From contig NZ_CP119572.1 in assembly GCF_029278605.1 (NCBI RefSeq), positions 2,914,001 to 2,978,000 on the forward strand: DNA of 64,000 bases. Reading direction: 5' to 3'. Below are positions 18,426 through 28,801 of this stretch, piece by piece. The notes under the pieces were generated by a model. That model searched no databases. It saw only the letters and a program-made list of their open reading frames with translations, and was not told where the DNA came from. The first letter of the stretch is position 1; the number at the start of each line of letters is the position of its first letter. This DNA comes from Cupriavidus sp. WKF15. Its GTDB lineage: Bacteria > Pseudomonadota > Gammaproteobacteria > Burkholderiales > Burkholderiaceae. A program made the position numbers and the translations under genes.

Positions 18426-18650
18426 CCAAGCGCAGACACTAAACTCCGGCAAAGGTAATACATTAGGTACTTAATTCACGATAACCGGAGATGGGACATG
18501 CAACCGGCACGCAACAGCCGGCCCGTAAACCCCCATTTGATGGATTGTGACGCTTCGCACCCTCTGATAGAGTGGGTCCTACGTCCACGCTCCAGTTTTG
18601 TGCATGCTGGTGACAACAAGGACGAAACGGGAAATTAGACGGGAATTAGC

Positions 18651-19310
18651 ATGTCGAACGCTGCACCGACGTTGTTGGTGGTCGATGATCATCCTATGGC
18701 CTTGTCAGGCACTACCGCGTTCCTGACGGAGGTGATGCCTGATGTTGCAGTCCATGCCGCCGGCAGCGCCAGGGAAGCGCTGACCAGCCTCCAGCAGGGC
18801 CTGCGCCCAGATATCGTGCTGCTGGATATCTGGCTGAACGATGGCACCGGCTTCGATGCCATGCAGTCTTTCAAGACAGTCATCCCGGGCGCCCGCTTCA
18901 TTTTCATGTCGGCCGAAGCCACGCCGGAGATCGTCGGCCGCGCCCGCGCCTTGTCAGCCTGCGGCTTCGTGGGCAAGCACCTGGACGCTCACGCCTTTAC
19001 CTCCGCGGTACGCAAGGTGCTCGCCGGTGATACCTCGTTTCCGAGCGATGAAGCGCTCAACGGTCGCGCGCAGTCCTTCGGGCCCGCCCACGGCATCCCG
19101 GTCACGCCCTCGGAGCTCGGCCTGACGCCGCGTCAGGGCTCCGTGCTCGCGCTGGTGCTGGAAGGTTTGCCCAACAAGGTGATCGCACGCCGGCTGGGGC
19201 TGACCGAGAACACGGTGAAAGAGCATGTCTCGGCCATCCTGCAGCGGCTCGGCGTCCGGACACGCATGCAGGTCATGTCGCGCATGGAGCGCTTCCGCTT
19301 GCGCCAGTAA
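18651..19310 (+). CDS. LuxR/NarL-type two-component response regulator
   Basis: A 219-aa response regulator. The receiver domain starts LLVVDDHPMALSGTTAFL with acidic residues near 12-13. The phospho-acceptor Asp lies in DIVLLDIWLNDG and the conserved Lys in CGFVGKHLDA. The C-terminal LuxR helix-turn-helix reads LTPRQGSVLALVLEGLPNKV, IARRLGLTENTVKEHVSAIL. The upstream gap (18414-18650) separates it from purN divergently. It converges on a hybrid histidine kinase whose stop is only 27 bp away, so the two probably form one signalling pair. Target genes are unknown. Confidence 0.92.
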   Translation: MSNAAPTLLVVDDHPMALSGTTAFLTEVMPDVAVHAAGSAREALTSLQQGLRPDIVLLDIWLNDGTGFDAMQSFKTVIPGARFIFMSAEATPEIVGRARALSACGFVGKHLDAHAFTSAVRKVLAGDTSFPSDEALNGRAQSFGPAHGIPVTPSELGLTPRQGSVLALVLEGLPNKVIARRLGLTENTVKEHVSAILQRLGVRTRMQVMSRMERFRLRQ

Positions 19311-19337
19311 AGCCGCGCCGCGGCCAGGGCCGTCCCC

Positions 19338-21209
19338 TCAGCCTGCGGAACGCAGCCAGCGGCGCAACAGCATCCGCAGCGACGCCGGGTCCACGGGCTT
19401 GGGCAACACGAAGTATCCCGCCTCTTCCGCCGCCGCCAGCGCGGCGGATTTCAGATCGCCGGTCAGCAGGGCGCTACGCGCCTGCGGCTGGGTGTTCTGC
19501 CAGCGCTCCAGCAAATCCAGGCCGTTTTCGCTGCCCGGCAGACGCAGATCGCAGAAGATGATGTCCGGCCGCAAGCCCCTGGTAAACAACTCGTCCGCTT
19601 CAGCGCCATGCGCGGCGCAGGCGACACGGATGCCCCACGCCTCCATCAGCGCGATCCAGGCCTTGCGGATCTGGGTATCGTCGTCGACTACCAGCACCGT
19701 GCCTTGCAGCTTGTCCGGCTTGGAATCCTCGGCCGCGGCCATGGCGCGCATCTGGCGCACGCTGGCTACGGTCTCGGCCGGCACCGTGGACAGCGCGAAC
19801 CAGAAGACAGAGCCCTTGCCAGGTACCGAACGTACCCCATAGGTGCCGCGCATCAGGCGCACGCACTCCTTGAAGATGGCCAACCCGAGGCCCAGGCCCT
19901 GCGACGGGTCGCGCTGCGGGTTATGGACCTGGTAGTACGGCGAGAAGATGTCCGGCAAGTGGTCGGGCAGGATGCCGGCCCCGGTGTCCCACACCTCCAG
20001 CCGCACGTGCTTGCGACGCTGGCGCGCCGTGATCAGCACGCCGCCGCGCTTCGTATAGCGCAATGCGTTCTGCACCAGGTTGAACAGCGCGCGGCGCAGC
20101 AACACAGGCTCGGCCATGGCGTACAGTTCGTCGGGGACGCGCGGTGTCAGCGTCAGGCCGCTTTCCCGCGCATCGGCGGCGAACTGGCTCATCACGTCGC
20201 GGATCAGCGCGCTCAGCTCGCATGGCTCCAGCGTGGGCAGCACCTTGCGGCCTTCCAGCTTGGACAGGTCCAGCAAGGAGCGGAACAGCAAGTCGATGGT
20301 TTGCGTCCCGGCCGCCACCTGCTCGACAAGCGGATGGAGCACCGTGGACTGGTTGCGCGCACGCAACGCTTCCACCAGCATCACCAGCGCGTGCACCGGC
20401 TGCCGCAGGTCGTGGCTGGCCGCGGCCAGGAAGCGCGATTTCTCCTCGCTCGCATGCAAGGCGCGCTCCTTTTCGTCCTGGAACTGCTTGGCCAGCCGGC
20501 GGCTGTCGACCTCGAGCTGGATCGCCCTGACCAGCGTGCCCTGCAGGCCAAGAGCGTGGCGCCCCAACATCAGCGCGTAGATGATCAGCAGCAACTGCAC
20601 GTAGATGCCGTGGCCCGGGAAGGCAATTTCGGCCACCAGCAGGTTCGGGACCACGACCGGCACGCCGGCATAGACCAGGTTTGACGGCACCGGCGCTTGC
20701 GATACCGCCCCGCCCGCCAGTACGCCCAGACTGAGCAGGTACAGCACGCTGGAGAAGACCTCGGAGCCCGTATACATATGGAGCAGCGCCGAACTACCCC
20801 ACGCCAGCCCGGTCAGGAAAGCCAATCCGCGCATATTGCCCCACCACTTGCGCGTGTGCGCGGAACGGCTCATGGAAGCACCGTCGCGCTGGTAGCCCAG
20901 GTAGAACCATGCACCGCCGCCGGCCAGCACCAGCATCACCACGCCCCAGCCCAGCAGCGCGGCATGGTCGGCCGAATCCCAGAAGGCAAGGATGGTCAGG
21001 GCCGGCAGCAGCACCGCCGCCACCGTGCCCGACGGCGATGCCTTATGGACAATTGCCATCAGCTTGGCACGCGTCTCGATATCGAGCTGGGCGCCGGGAG
21101 GCGGCAGGAATCGCGGCAACAGCCGATTGAGCAGCGCGTTCAAGTGGATGTGAGGGTCAAAGCTGGGACAGGCCGGCCGCCAATGCGCCGCGCGTCTGGA
21201 GTGGCGCAT
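19338..21209 (-). CDS. Hybrid sensor histidine kinase with C-terminal receiver domain
   Basis: A membrane sensor kinase of about 623 aa. The N-terminal part (to about residue 230) has several hydrophobic segments (TVAAVLLPALTILAFW, GWGVVMLVLAGGGAWFYLG, VYAGVPVVVPNLLVAEIAF) and no obvious periplasmic ligand domain. A coiled region leads to the H-box FLAAASHDLRQPVHALVMLV, then the N-box NLVQNALRYT, DTGAGI and GLGLGLAIFKECV. The C-terminal receiver starts TVLVVDDDTQIRKAW, with the phospho-Asp in IIFCDLRLPGSENG. ATG 21209 was chosen because AAAGGCGG precedes it; starts at 21239 and 21293 are possible. It pairs with the convergent regulator at 18651-19310. Confidence 0.88.
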   Translation of the reverse strand: MRHSRRAAHWRPACPSFDPHIHLNALLNRLLPRFLPPPGAQLDIETRAKLMAIVHKASPSGTVAAVLLPALTILAFWDSADHAALLGWGVVMLVLAGGGAWFYLGYQRDGASMSRSAHTRKWWGNMRGLAFLTGLAWGSSALLHMYTGSEVFSSVLYLLSLGVLAGGAVSQAPVPSNLVYAGVPVVVPNLLVAEIAFPGHGIYVQLLLIIYALMLGRHALGLQGTLVRAIQLEVDSRRLAKQFQDEKERALHASEEKSRFLAAASHDLRQPVHALVMLVEALRARNQSTVLHPLVEQVAAGTQTIDLLFRSLLDLSKLEGRKVLPTLEPCELSALIRDVMSQFAADARESGLTLTPRVPDELYAMAEPVLLRRALFNLVQNALRYTKRGGVLITARQRRKHVRLEVWDTGAGILPDHLPDIFSPYYQVHNPQRDPSQGLGLGLAIFKECVRLMRGTYGVRSVPGKGSVFWFALSTVPAETVASVRQMRAMAAAEDSKPDKLQGTVLVVDDDTQIRKAWIALMEAWGIRVACAAHGAEADELFTRGLRPDIIFCDLRLPGSENGLDLLERWQNTQPQARSALLTGDLKSAALAAAEEAGYFVLPKPVDPASLRMLLRRWLRSAG

Positions 21210-21322
21210 ATCATGCCGCCTTTTGCGGCATTGCGCCATGTCGACAGGCCGGTTGCGCCACAAAAACAGCGGACCTGACCGCCTCAGGGGCACCCGGAAG
21301 GGGCAATCGGACCCATTCGCCT

Positions 21323-21328
21323 TATAAT
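21323..21328 (+). promoter_or_regulatory. -10 box of ribF
   Basis: A perfect TATAAT. It overlaps the most upstream in-frame ATG (21327), which therefore cannot be the translation start. The predicted transcription start is about 21335. Confidence 0.5.
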
Positions 21329-21362
21329 GCCCGCTTTACCCGAAACATTTCCCGCCGTCCCC

Positions 21363-22370
21363 GTGAAAGTCTTCCGCGGCCTGCCCAACGCCGAGAGCCG
21401 CGCGCCCTGCGCGCTCACCATCGGCAATTTCGACGGTGTGCATCGCGGCCACCAGTCGCTGCTGGCGCGTGCACGCGCGGCGGCCGATGCACGCGGCCTG
21501 CCGCTGTGCGTGATGACGTTCGAGCCGCATCCGCGCGAGTTCTTCACGCCGGACAAGGCCCCGACCCGCATCGCCCTGCTGCGCGACAAGCTCGAGAGCC
21601 TGCGCCGCAACGGCGTCGACCGCGTGGTGGTGGAACACTTCAACGCCCACTTTGCCGGCCAGTCGCCGCAGGCGTTCGTCGAGAACGTGCTGTGGCACGG
21701 CCTGCACGCGCGCTGGGTGCTGGTCGGCGACGACTTCCGCTTTGGTGCCAGGCGCGCTGGTGATTTCAGCTACCTGCAGGACGCAGGCCAGCGCTTTGGC
21801 TTCGACGTGGAGCAGATGGGCTCGGTATCCGAGGGCGGCATCCGCATCTCCAGCTCGGCCGTGCGCCAGGCGCTGGCTGTTGGCGACCTCGAACATGCGC
21901 GCCGCCTGCTTGGCCATGGCTATGCGATCAGCGGCCACGTGATCCACGGCCGCAAGCTGGGCCGCGACCTGGGCTTCCCGACGCTGAACCTGCGCATCTC
22001 GCACAAGCGTCCGGCGGTCAACGGCATCTTCGTTGTGCAGGTCCACGGCATTGCCGATCGTCCGCTGCCGGGCGTGGCCAGCATCGGCGTGCGCCCGACC
22101 ATCGAGGACGCCGGCCGCGTCTTGCTGGAAGTCCACCTGTTCGACGTCAACGAGAACCTGTACGGCAAGCTGATCCGGGTGGAGTTCATGAAGAAGCTGC
22201 GCGACGAGGCGCGCTTCGACAACCTGGAAGACCTGACCGCGGCCATCGCCAAGGACAGCGCCGACGCGCGCGCCTTCTTCGGCCTGACCGCGCCGGACGC
22301 CTCCACCGGCCGCGCCGAGGGCGCTGGCGGCCGCGACTTCGCCACGTCCGCCACCGACCGAATTAGCTAG
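21363..22370 (+). CDS. ribF: Bifunctional riboflavin kinase/FMN adenylyltransferase
   Basis: RibF makes FMN and then FAD from riboflavin. The protein is 335 aa from GTG 21363. The FAD synthetase half has [17 protein letters not shown] near residue 18, [11 protein letters not shown], and a [14 protein letters not shown] segment with ISSSAVR. The kinase half carries [29 protein letters not shown] and a C-terminal [16 protein letters not shown]. The upstream ATG at 21327 lies inside a TATAAT box, so the GTG reading MKVFRGL is preferred. No clear Shine-Dalgarno sequence is present. It is followed by ileS (122-bp gap), the usual ribF-ileS-lspA order. Confidence 0.95.
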   Translation: MKVFRGLPNAESRAPCALTIGNFDGVHRGHQSLLARARAAADARGLPLCVMTFEPHPREFFTPDKAPTRIALLRDKLESLRRNGVDRVVVEHFNAHFAGQSPQAFVENVLWHGLHARWVLVGDDFRFGARRAGDFSYLQDAGQRFGFDVEQMGSVSEGGIRISSSAVRQALAVGDLEHARRLLGHGYAISGHVIHGRKLGRDLGFPTLNLRISHKRPAVNGIFVVQVHGIADRPLPGVASIGVRPTIEDAGRVLLEVHLFDVNENLYGKLIRVEFMKKLRDEARFDNLEDLTAAIAKDSADARAFFGLTAPDASTGRAEGAGGRDFATSATDRIS

Positions 22371-22492
22371 CGGCCCGGCACCGCGCGGTGCCGGTTCGCG
22401 CTCCGCCTCATCCCGTCTTTCCTGCGCGCACGCCCATATCGGCTCCCATACGCGGCCGCGTGCGCGCCAAACGAATTGCCCCGAGAATCGAC

Positions 22493-25384
22493 ATGTCCAA
22501 CGACAAACGCGCCAAGCCCGAGAAAAGCAAATATCCGGTCAACCTGCTGGACACCGCCTTCCCGATGCGCGGCGACCTGCCCAAGCGTGAACCGCAGTGG
22601 GTCAAGCAGTGGCAGGACAAGCAGCTCTACAAGAAGATCCGCGCGGCCCGCAAGGGCGCCAAGAAGTTCGTGCTGCACGATGGCCCGCCGTACGCCAACG
22701 GCGACATCCACATCGGCCACGCGGTCAACAAGGTCCTCAAGGACATGATCGTCAAGGCGCGCGGGCTGACCGGCCTGGACGCCGTCTACGTGCCGGGGTG
22801 GGACTGCCACGGCATGCCGATCGAGATCCAGATCGAGAAGCAGTTCGGCAAGGGCCTGCCGGTGCAGGAAGTCCAGGCCAAGGCACGTGCCTACGCCACC
22901 GAGCAGATCAAGCGCCAGATGGTGGACTTCGAACGCCTGGGCGTACTCGGCGACTGGGACCATCCCTACCTGACCATGAACTACAGCAACGAGGCCGACG
23001 AGATCCGCGCCCTCGGCAAGATCATGGAAAAGGGCTATGTGTTCCGCGGCCTCAAGCCGGTGAACTGGTGTTTTGACTGCGGTTCGGCACTGGCCGAGGC
23101 CGAGGTCGAGTACAAGGACAAGGTCGACCTGTCGATCGACGTGGGCTTCCCGTTCGCCGAGACGGACAAGCTCGCGCACGCCTTCAAGATGCCGTTCGAG
23201 CAGCTGAACGCCAGGCCGGGCTGGATCGTGATCTGGACCACCACGCCGTGGACGATCCCGAGCAACCAGGCGCTCAATGTGCATCCGGAAGTCGAATACG
23301 CGCTGGTCGACACGCCGCGCGGCTACCTGATCCTGGCGACCGAGCGCGTCGAGGAACAGCTCAAGATCTACGAACTGGAAGGCAAGGTCGTGGCAACCGC
23401 CACCGGTGCCGCGCTGTCGGAGATCCGCTTCCACCATCCGCTGGCGAAGATGGACGCCGGCTATGACCGCCTGTCGCCGATCTACCTCGGCGACTACGTG
23501 ACCACCGACACCGGCTCGGGCATCGTGCACTCGGCGCCGGCCTATGGCGTGGAGGATTTCCAGTCGTGCAAGGCGCACGGCATGAGCGACCACGACATCA
23601 TCAGCCCGGTGATGGGCAACGGCGTGTACGCGGGCACGCTACCGCTGTTCGGCGGCCTGTCGATCTGGGATGCGAACCCGAAGATCGTCGAGGTGCTGAA
23701 GGCGTCCGGCAACCTGTTCAACTCGCACAAGTACACCCACAGCTACATGCACTGCTGGCGCCACAAGACGCCGATCATCTACCGCGCCACCTCGCAGTGG
23801 TTCGCGGGCATGGACGTGGATCCGGTCGAGCAGGACGGCACGGCGGTGCCGACGCTGCGCGAGACCGCGCTGGCCGGCATCGAGGCCACCGAGTTCTACC
23901 CGTCCTGGGGCAAGCAGCGCCTGCACAATATGATCGCCAACCGCCCGGACTGGACGCTGTCGCGCCAGCGCCAGTGGGGCGTGCCGATGGCCTTCTTCCT
24001 CCACAAGGAAACCGGCGCACTGCACCCGCGCACGCCCGAGCTGCTGGAAGAAGTGGCAAAGCGCGTCGAGCAGCACGGCATTGAAGCCTGGCAGGCGCTG
24101 GACCCGAAGGAACTGCTCGGCGCCGAGGCCGACCAGTACGAGAAGAACCGCGACACGCTCGACGTGTGGTTCGATTCGGGCACCACGCACTGGACCGTGA
24201 TTCGCGGCTCGCATCGCGACGACCTGTATGACCCGTCGGCCGATGAAGCCGATGGCCGCCTGGCGGACCTGTACCTGGAAGGCTCGGACCAGCACCGCGG
24301 CTGGTTCCACTCGTCGCTTCTGACCGCGTCGATGCTGTATGGCAAGCCGCCGTACAAGGCGCTGCTGACGCACGGCTTCACCGTCGACGGCGAGGGCCGC
24401 AAGATGTCGAAGTCGGTCGGCAATACCGTGTCGCCGCAGGACATCGCCAACAAGATGGGCGCCGAGATCATCCGCCTGTGGGTGGCCTCGACCGACTACT
24501 CGGGCGAGTTGTCGATCTCGGACGAGATCCTCAAGCGCGTGGTGGAAAGCTATCGCCGCATCCGCAACACGCTGCGCTTCCTGCTGTCGAACCTGTCCGA
24601 CTACGACCACGCGAAGCACGCTCTGCCGGCTTCGGAATGGCTGGAGATCGACCAGTACGCCGTGGCGCTCACCGAGCGCCTGCAGAAGGAGGTGCTGTCG
24701 CACTACGAGGCGTACGAGTTCCACCCGGTGGTGGCCAAGCTGCAGACCTTCTGCTCGGAAGACCTGGGCGGCTTCTACCTGGACGTGCTGAAGGACCGCC
24801 TCTACACCACCGCGCCGGACTCGAAGGCCCGCCGCGCGGCGCAGAACGCGCTGTACCACATCACGCAGGCCATGCTGCACTGGATGGCGCCGTTCCTGTC
24901 GTTCACCGCCGAGGAAGCCTGGCAGGTGTTCGCGCATGGCACCGGCCACACCGACACCATCTTCACGAGCACCTACTACCCGCTGCCGGAAGTGGACGAG
25001 GCCGACGACCTGCTGCAGAAATGGCATACGCTGCGCGAAGTCCGCGCGGAAGTCACGAAGCAGCTCGAAGCGGTACGCGTGGAAGGCGCGATCGGCTCCT
25101 CGCTGCAGGCTGAAGTCACCATCCAGGCCGGCGGCCCGGTGCTGGCCGCGCTGCAGAGCCTGGGAGACGACCTGCGCTTCGTGTTGCTGACCTCCGCGGC
25201 CACGGTCGAGCACGCGCCCGAGGCTGGCGACCTGCTGGTCACCGTCGCGGCTTCGGACCACGCGAAGTGCGAGCGCTGCTGGCATTACCGCGCCGACGTC
25301 GGCGAGAACCCCGACCATCCGACCCTTTGCGGCCGCTGCGACAGCAACCTGTTCGGTGCCGGTGAACACAGGAGCCATGCCTGA
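22493..25384 (+). CDS. ileS: Isoleucyl-tRNA synthetase
   Basis: IleRS, 963 aa, a class I aminoacyl-tRNA synthetase charging tRNA-Ile. It has the HIGH-type motif in [14 protein letters not shown] near residue 65 and the KMSKS loop in [12 protein letters not shown]. The editing-domain region includes [13 protein letters not shown] and [15 protein letters not shown], and ILMT-type [13 protein letters not shown] is present. The C-terminal zinc finger is CERCWHY...[12 protein letters not shown] 22493 ([12 protein letters not shown]) was chosen over an upstream in-frame start at 22388. The stop overlaps the lspA start by one base (TGATG). Confidence 0.98.
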   Translation: MSNDKRAKPEKSKYPVNLLDTAFPMRGDLPKREPQWVKQWQDKQLYKKIRAARKGAKKFVLHDGPPYANGDIHIGHAVNKVLKDMIVKARGLTGLDAVYVPGWDCHGMPIEIQIEKQFGKGLPVQEVQAKARAYATEQIKRQMVDFERLGVLGDWDHPYLTMNYSNEADEIRALGKIMEKGYVFRGLKPVNWCFDCGSALAEAEVEYKDKVDLSIDVGFPFAETDKLAHAFKMPFEQLNARPGWIVIWTTTPWTIPSNQALNVHPEVEYALVDTPRGYLILATERVEEQLKIYELEGKVVATATGAALSEIRFHHPLAKMDAGYDRLSPIYLGDYVTTDTGSGIVHSAPAYGVEDFQSCKAHGMSDHDIISPVMGNGVYAGTLPLFGGLSIWDANPKIVEVLKASGNLFNSHKYTHSYMHCWRHKTPIIYRATSQWFAGMDVDPVEQDGTAVPTLRETALAGIEATEFYPSWGKQRLHNMIANRPDWTLSRQRQWGVPMAFFLHKETGALHPRTPELLEEVAKRVEQHGIEAWQALDPKELLGAEADQYEKNRDTLDVWFDSGTTHWTVIRGSHRDDLYDPSADEADGRLADLYLEGSDQHRGWFHSSLLTASMLYGKPPYKALLTHGFTVDGEGRKMSKSVGNTVSPQDIANKMGAEIIRLWVASTDYSGELSISDEILKRVVESYRRIRNTLRFLLSNLSDYDHAKHALPASEWLEIDQYAVALTERLQKEVLSHYEAYEFHPVVAKLQTFCSEDLGGFYLDVLKDRLYTTAPDSKARRAAQNALYHITQAMLHWMAPFLSFTAEEAWQVFAHGTGHTDTIFTSTYYPLPEVDEADDLLQKWHTLREVRAEVTKQLEAVRVEGAIGSSLQAEVTIQAGGPVLAALQSLGDDLRFVLLTSAATVEHAPEAGDLLVTVAASDHAKCERCWHYRADVGENPDHPTLCGRCDSNLFGAGEHRSHA

Positions 25385-25914
25385 TGGCATCGTCCACGAC
25401 CCGTTCCGCGCGCCCGGCACGCCGCAATAACAAGGCCTCGGGCAACACCACGCCGCTGCTGTGGATGGCGTTCGCCCTGCTGGTGGTGGTGCTGGACCAG
25501 TTCTTCAAGATCGTCATCGTGCGTACGTTCATGTACGGCGAATCGCGTCCGGTGACGAGCTTCTTCAACCTGGTCCTGGTGTACAACAAGGGCGCGGCGT
25601 TCAGCTTCCTGGCCGATGCCGGCGGCTGGCAGCGCTGGTTTTTCACCGGGCTCGGCCTCGTGGTCGGCGCGTTCATCGTCTGGCTGCTGTACCGCCACAC
25701 GGGCCAGCGGCTGTTCTGCTTCGCCGTATCGCTGATCCTGGGCGGCGCCGTGGGCAACGTGGTCGACCGCGTGGTCTACGGGCACGTGATCGACTTCCTC
25801 GATTTCTACGTGCGCAACTACCACTGGCCCGCCTTCAACGTGGCCGACTGCGCCATCACCGTGGGCGCGGTGCTGCTGATCGTCGACGAGCTGCGGCGCG
25901 TTCGTCGGCACTGA
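25384..25914 (+). CDS. lspA: Lipoprotein signal peptidase II
   Basis: LspA cleaves the signal peptide from diacylated prolipoproteins in the inner membrane. The protein is 176 aa with a basic N-terminal tail and four hydrophobic helices. Conserved blocks are [45 protein letters not shown] and [12 protein letters not shown]; the two catalytic Asp residues lie in the NVVDR and NVAD segments. Translation is probably coupled to ileS through a TGATG overlap. The lipoprotein encoded at the left window edge is one likely substrate. Confidence 0.97.
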   Translation: MASSTTRSARPARRNNKASGNTTPLLWMAFALLVVVLDQFFKIVIVRTFMYGESRPVTSFFNLVLVYNKGAAFSFLADAGGWQRWFFTGLGLVVGAFIVWLLYRHTGQRLFCFAVSLILGGAVGNVVDRVVYGHVIDFLDFYVRNYHWPAFNVADCAITVGAVLLIVDELRRVRRH

Positions 25915-26003
25915 GCCGGCACTGAGCCGGCACCAAGCCGCCTCCGGCAGCCTGCGCGCGCTGCCGGTATCATGCCGAAACCCCTTTCTCTGACGAGTCC
26001 CAC

Positions 26004-27206
26004 ATGGATTTGCGCGGCAAGCACATCGTTCTCGGCCTGACCGGCGGCATCGCCTGCTACAAGTCCGCCGAGCTGGTCCGCCTGCTGACCAAGGCCGGCG
26101 CCACGGTACAGGTGGCGATGACCGAGGCGGCAACCCATTTCATCACCCCGGTCACCATGCAGGCCCTGTCGGGCCGCCCGGTCTTCCTGTCGCAGTGGGA
26201 TGCGCGCGTCGACAACAATATGGCGCACATCGACCTCTCGCGCGAGGCCGACGCCATCGTGATCGCGCCCGCATCGACCGATTTCCTGGCCAAGCTCGCC
26301 AATGGCCTGTGCGACGACCTGCTCACCACGCTGTGCATTGCGCGCGACTGTCCGCTGCTGGTGGCGCCGGCCATGAACCGCCAGATGTGGGCCGCAGCGC
26401 CGACGCAGCGCAACGCGGCGCAGCTGCGTGACGACGGTGTCGTCATTCTCGGACCGGGCAGCGGCGACCAGGCGTGCGGCGAAGTCGGCGACGGCCGCAT
26501 GCTGGAGCCGGAAGAACTGCTCGACGACATCATCGCCTTCTTCCAGCCCAAGCCGCTCGCGGGCAAGCGCGTGCTGATCACGGCGGGCCCGACCTTCGAG
26601 GCCATTGACCCCGTGCGCGGCGTCACCAATCTTTCGTCGGGCAAGATGGGCTTTTCGATTGCCCGCGCCGCACGCGAAGCCGGCGCCGACGTATTGCTGG
26701 TGGCCGGCCCGACCGGTCTGCCCACGCCGCGTGGCGTGGTGCGCACCGACGTGCGCAGCGCCCAGCAGATGCACGACACCGTGCTGGCCCAGCTGCGCGA
26801 CGTGGACGTGTTCGTCGCAGTCGCCGCCGTGGCCGACTGGCGCCCCGCCGAGGTGGCGCAGCAGAAGCTCAAGAAGGCCAACGATACCGATACGCCGACG
26901 CTGCAGTTCGTGCAGAACCCGGACATCCTGGCCACCGTCGCGGCGCGCGCCGATGCGCCCTACTGCGTCGGCTTCGCGGCCGAAAGCGAGAACCTTGAGC
27001 AGTACGGCGAGCAGAAGCGCCAGCGCAAGGGCGTGCCGCTGCTGGTGGGCAATATCGGCCACCATACCTTCGGCCTCGACGACAACGAGATCGTGCTGTT
27101 CGATGCCGCCGGCATGACGCGCCTGCCGCGCGCCGACAAGCTCACGCTGGCGCGCCAGCTCGTGGCCGCCATCGGCCAGCGCCTGCCGGCCCGAGCCCAG
27201 CCCTGA
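26004..27206 (+). CDS. coaBC: Bifunctional phosphopantothenoylcysteine decarboxylase/phosphopantothenate-cysteine ligase
   Basis: CoaBC (Dfp) performs two consecutive steps of coenzyme A synthesis. The protein is 400 aa, full length. The FMN-binding CoaC half starts LRGKHIVLGLTGGIACYKSAEL. It has the active-site His in MAHIDLSREAD, PAMNRQMW and the catalytic Cys loop around GDQACGEVGDGRM. The CoaB half starts near residue 190 with KRVLITAGPTFEAIDPVRGVTN, and has VAAVADWRP and KLKK. It follows lspA by 89 bp and precedes the flavin monooxygenase by 6 bp. Together with panB at 59555 it covers part of the pantothenate-CoA route. Confidence 0.97.
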   Translation: MDLRGKHIVLGLTGGIACYKSAELVRLLTKAGATVQVAMTEAATHFITPVTMQALSGRPVFLSQWDARVDNNMAHIDLSREADAIVIAPASTDFLAKLANGLCDDLLTTLCIARDCPLLVAPAMNRQMWAAAPTQRNAAQLRDDGVVILGPGSGDQACGEVGDGRMLEPEELLDDIIAFFQPKPLAGKRVLITAGPTFEAIDPVRGVTNLSSGKMGFSIARAAREAGADVLLVAGPTGLPTPRGVVRTDVRSAQQMHDTVLAQLRDVDVFVAVAAVADWRPAEVAQQKLKKANDTDTPTLQFVQNPDILATVAARADAPYCVGFAAESENLEQYGEQKRQRKGVPLLVGNIGHHTFGLDDNEIVLFDAAGMTRLPRADKLTLARQLVAAIGQRLPARAQP

Positions 27207-27212
27207 CGCAAT

Positions 27213-28238
27213 ATGACCGCGAACCGACCCCGGCTGCGCCTGTCCGTGCTCGACCAGAGCCCGGTCATCGCCGGCCATACCGCGCGTGACGCGCTGGCTG
27301 CCACGGTAGAGCTTGCGCAGATGGCCGACGCGCTCGGCTACACGCGCTACTGGTGCGCCGAGCACCACGGCCTGCGCGGCGTCTGCAATCCGGCGCCCGA
27401 AGTCATGCTGGCACGCATCGGCAGCGTCACGCAGCGCATCCGGCTGGGCTCGGGCGGCGTCATGCTGCCCTACTACAGCCCGTTCAAGATCGCCGAGCAG
27501 TTCCGCATGCTGGAGGGGCTGTTTCCGAACCGCATCGACCTCGGCGTGGGCCGTGCGCCCGGCGGCGATATGCGCACAGCGCAGGCCGTCGCGATGGGCC
27601 AGTACGACCGCGGCGCGCAGTTCGAGGAGCAGGTGCGCGACCTGTCTTGCCTGCTGCGCGGCGACGTACCGCCCGGCCACCTGGCCGAAGGGGTACTGCT
27701 GCAGCCCGTGGTAGATACGCAGCCCGAACTGTGGGTGCTGGGCTCCAGCGACTACGGCGGCGCGCTGGCCGCCCGCCTGGGCTTACGGTTTGCGTTTGCT
27801 CATTTCATCAACGCCCACACCGGCCACCTGGTCGCGCGGCAGTACCGCGATGACTTCCAGTCCGGCTACGAGGCACGCCCCTACAGCGCCGCCGCGATCT
27901 TCGTGATCTGCGCCGACACCGATGCCGAAGCGGCCGAACTGGAACGCGCCGTGGACCTGCGCCGGCTGCAGATGGCCTATGGCATCAATGCGCCGATCCC
28001 GTCGCTGGAACAGGCTGAAAGCCATGTCCCGACCGAGCGCGACCGCCTGATCATCGAACGCGAGCGACCGCGCACGATCTGCGGCACACCCGAACGCGTA
28101 ACGGAGCGCATGCTGGCCCTGCGCGAGCAGTTCGCCGCGGACGAGCTGGTTGTGCTCAGCGTGACCGCCACCTATGCGGCCCGGCTGCGCACGTACGAGC
28201 TGCTGGCCGAAGCATTTGAACTGAATTCCGAAAACTGA
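27213..28238 (+). CDS. Luciferase-like (LLM class) flavin-dependent monooxygenase
   Basis: A 341-aa member of the bacterial luciferase-like family (YhbW-type), expected to use FMNH2 from a partner reductase. It shows LSVLDQSPVIAGHTARDAL, GYTRYWCAEHHGL, the family GGVMLPYYSPFKIAEQFRML and IDLGVGRAPGGD, and a late ERPRTICGTPERVTERMLAL. It sits 6 bp after coaBC and 50 bp before dut on the same strand, so it is likely cotranscribed with them. Conserved synteny with coaBC and dut does not reveal the substrate, which is unknown. Confidence 0.9.
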   Translation: MTANRPRLRLSVLDQSPVIAGHTARDALAATVELAQMADALGYTRYWCAEHHGLRGVCNPAPEVMLARIGSVTQRIRLGSGGVMLPYYSPFKIAEQFRMLEGLFPNRIDLGVGRAPGGDMRTAQAVAMGQYDRGAQFEEQVRDLSCLLRGDVPPGHLAEGVLLQPVVDTQPELWVLGSSDYGGALAARLGLRFAFAHFINAHTGHLVARQYRDDFQSGYEARPYSAAAIFVICADTDAEAAELERAVDLRRLQMAYGINAPIPSLEQAESHVPTERDRLIIERERPRTICGTPERVTERMLALREQFAADELVVLSVTATYAARLRTYELLAEAFELNSEN

Positions 28239-28288
28239 ACCCGGCAGGGCAAGCCGCCTTGCCGGCAATTCGCAGAACCGATCCTGAA

Positions 28289-28789
28289 ATGAGCCAAGAA
28301 CTGAACCCGTCCGTTGAAATCAAGGTGCTGGATTCCCGCCTGAACGAGTGGGGCCTGCCGTCCTACCAGAGCGACATGGCCGCCGCCATCGACCTGCACG
28401 CCTGCGTCGACGCGCCCGTGTCGATCGCGCCGGGCACCGCCGCGCAACTGGTGCCGGCCGGCATCGCCGTGCATATGGGCAACCCGTACATGGCGGCGAC
28501 CATCGTGCCGCGCTCGGGGCTGGGCCACAAGAAGGGACTGGTGCTGGGCAATTCGATTGGCGTGATCGATGCCGACTACCAAGGCCAGATCATGGTCAGC
28601 GTGTGGAACCGCAACGCACCCGGTACCGAGCCCATCGTGATCCAGCCGGGCGAGCGCATTGCGCAGATGATGTTCGTGCCCGTGCTGCGCCCGGTATTCA
28701 CGACGGTGGAAGAATTCTCGGAAAGCAGCGAGCGCGGCGCCGGCGGTTTCGGCTCGACCGGCGTGCACCACGCCAAGGCCAGCGCCTGA
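28289..28789 (+). CDS. dut: Deoxyuridine 5'-triphosphate nucleotidohydrolase
   Basis: dUTPase hydrolyses dUTP to dUMP and PPi, keeping uracil out of DNA and feeding thymidylate synthesis. The protein is 166 aa, slightly longer than E. coli Dut (about 151). The five motifs are visible: SDMAAAIDLHAC (1), VPRSGLGHKKGLVLGN (2), GVIDADYQGQIMVSVWN (3), PGERIAQMMFVPV (4) and the C-terminal GAGGFGSTG (5). ATG 28289 was chosen; an upstream TTG at 28259 is in frame but unlikely. It is the last gene of the coaBC run and is followed by a convergent gene. Confidence 0.97.
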   Translation: MSQELNPSVEIKVLDSRLNEWGLPSYQSDMAAAIDLHACVDAPVSIAPGTAAQLVPAGIAVHMGNPYMAATIVPRSGLGHKKGLVLGNSIGVIDADYQGQIMVSVWNRNAPGTEPIVIQPGERIAQMMFVPVLRPVFTTVEEFSESSERGAGGFGSTGVHHAKASA

Positions 28790-28801
28790 GCCTGCCGTGC
28801 T

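Noticed and set aside
23639..25420. A 593-codon minus-strand frame opposite ileS
   Set aside because: Antisense shadow of ileS; no motif, start site or promoter support.
25818..27680. A 620-codon minus-strand frame across coaBC and the monooxygenase gene
   Set aside because: It is a GC-driven shadow with the same amino acid bias as other antisense frames; the plus-strand genes have clear family motifs.
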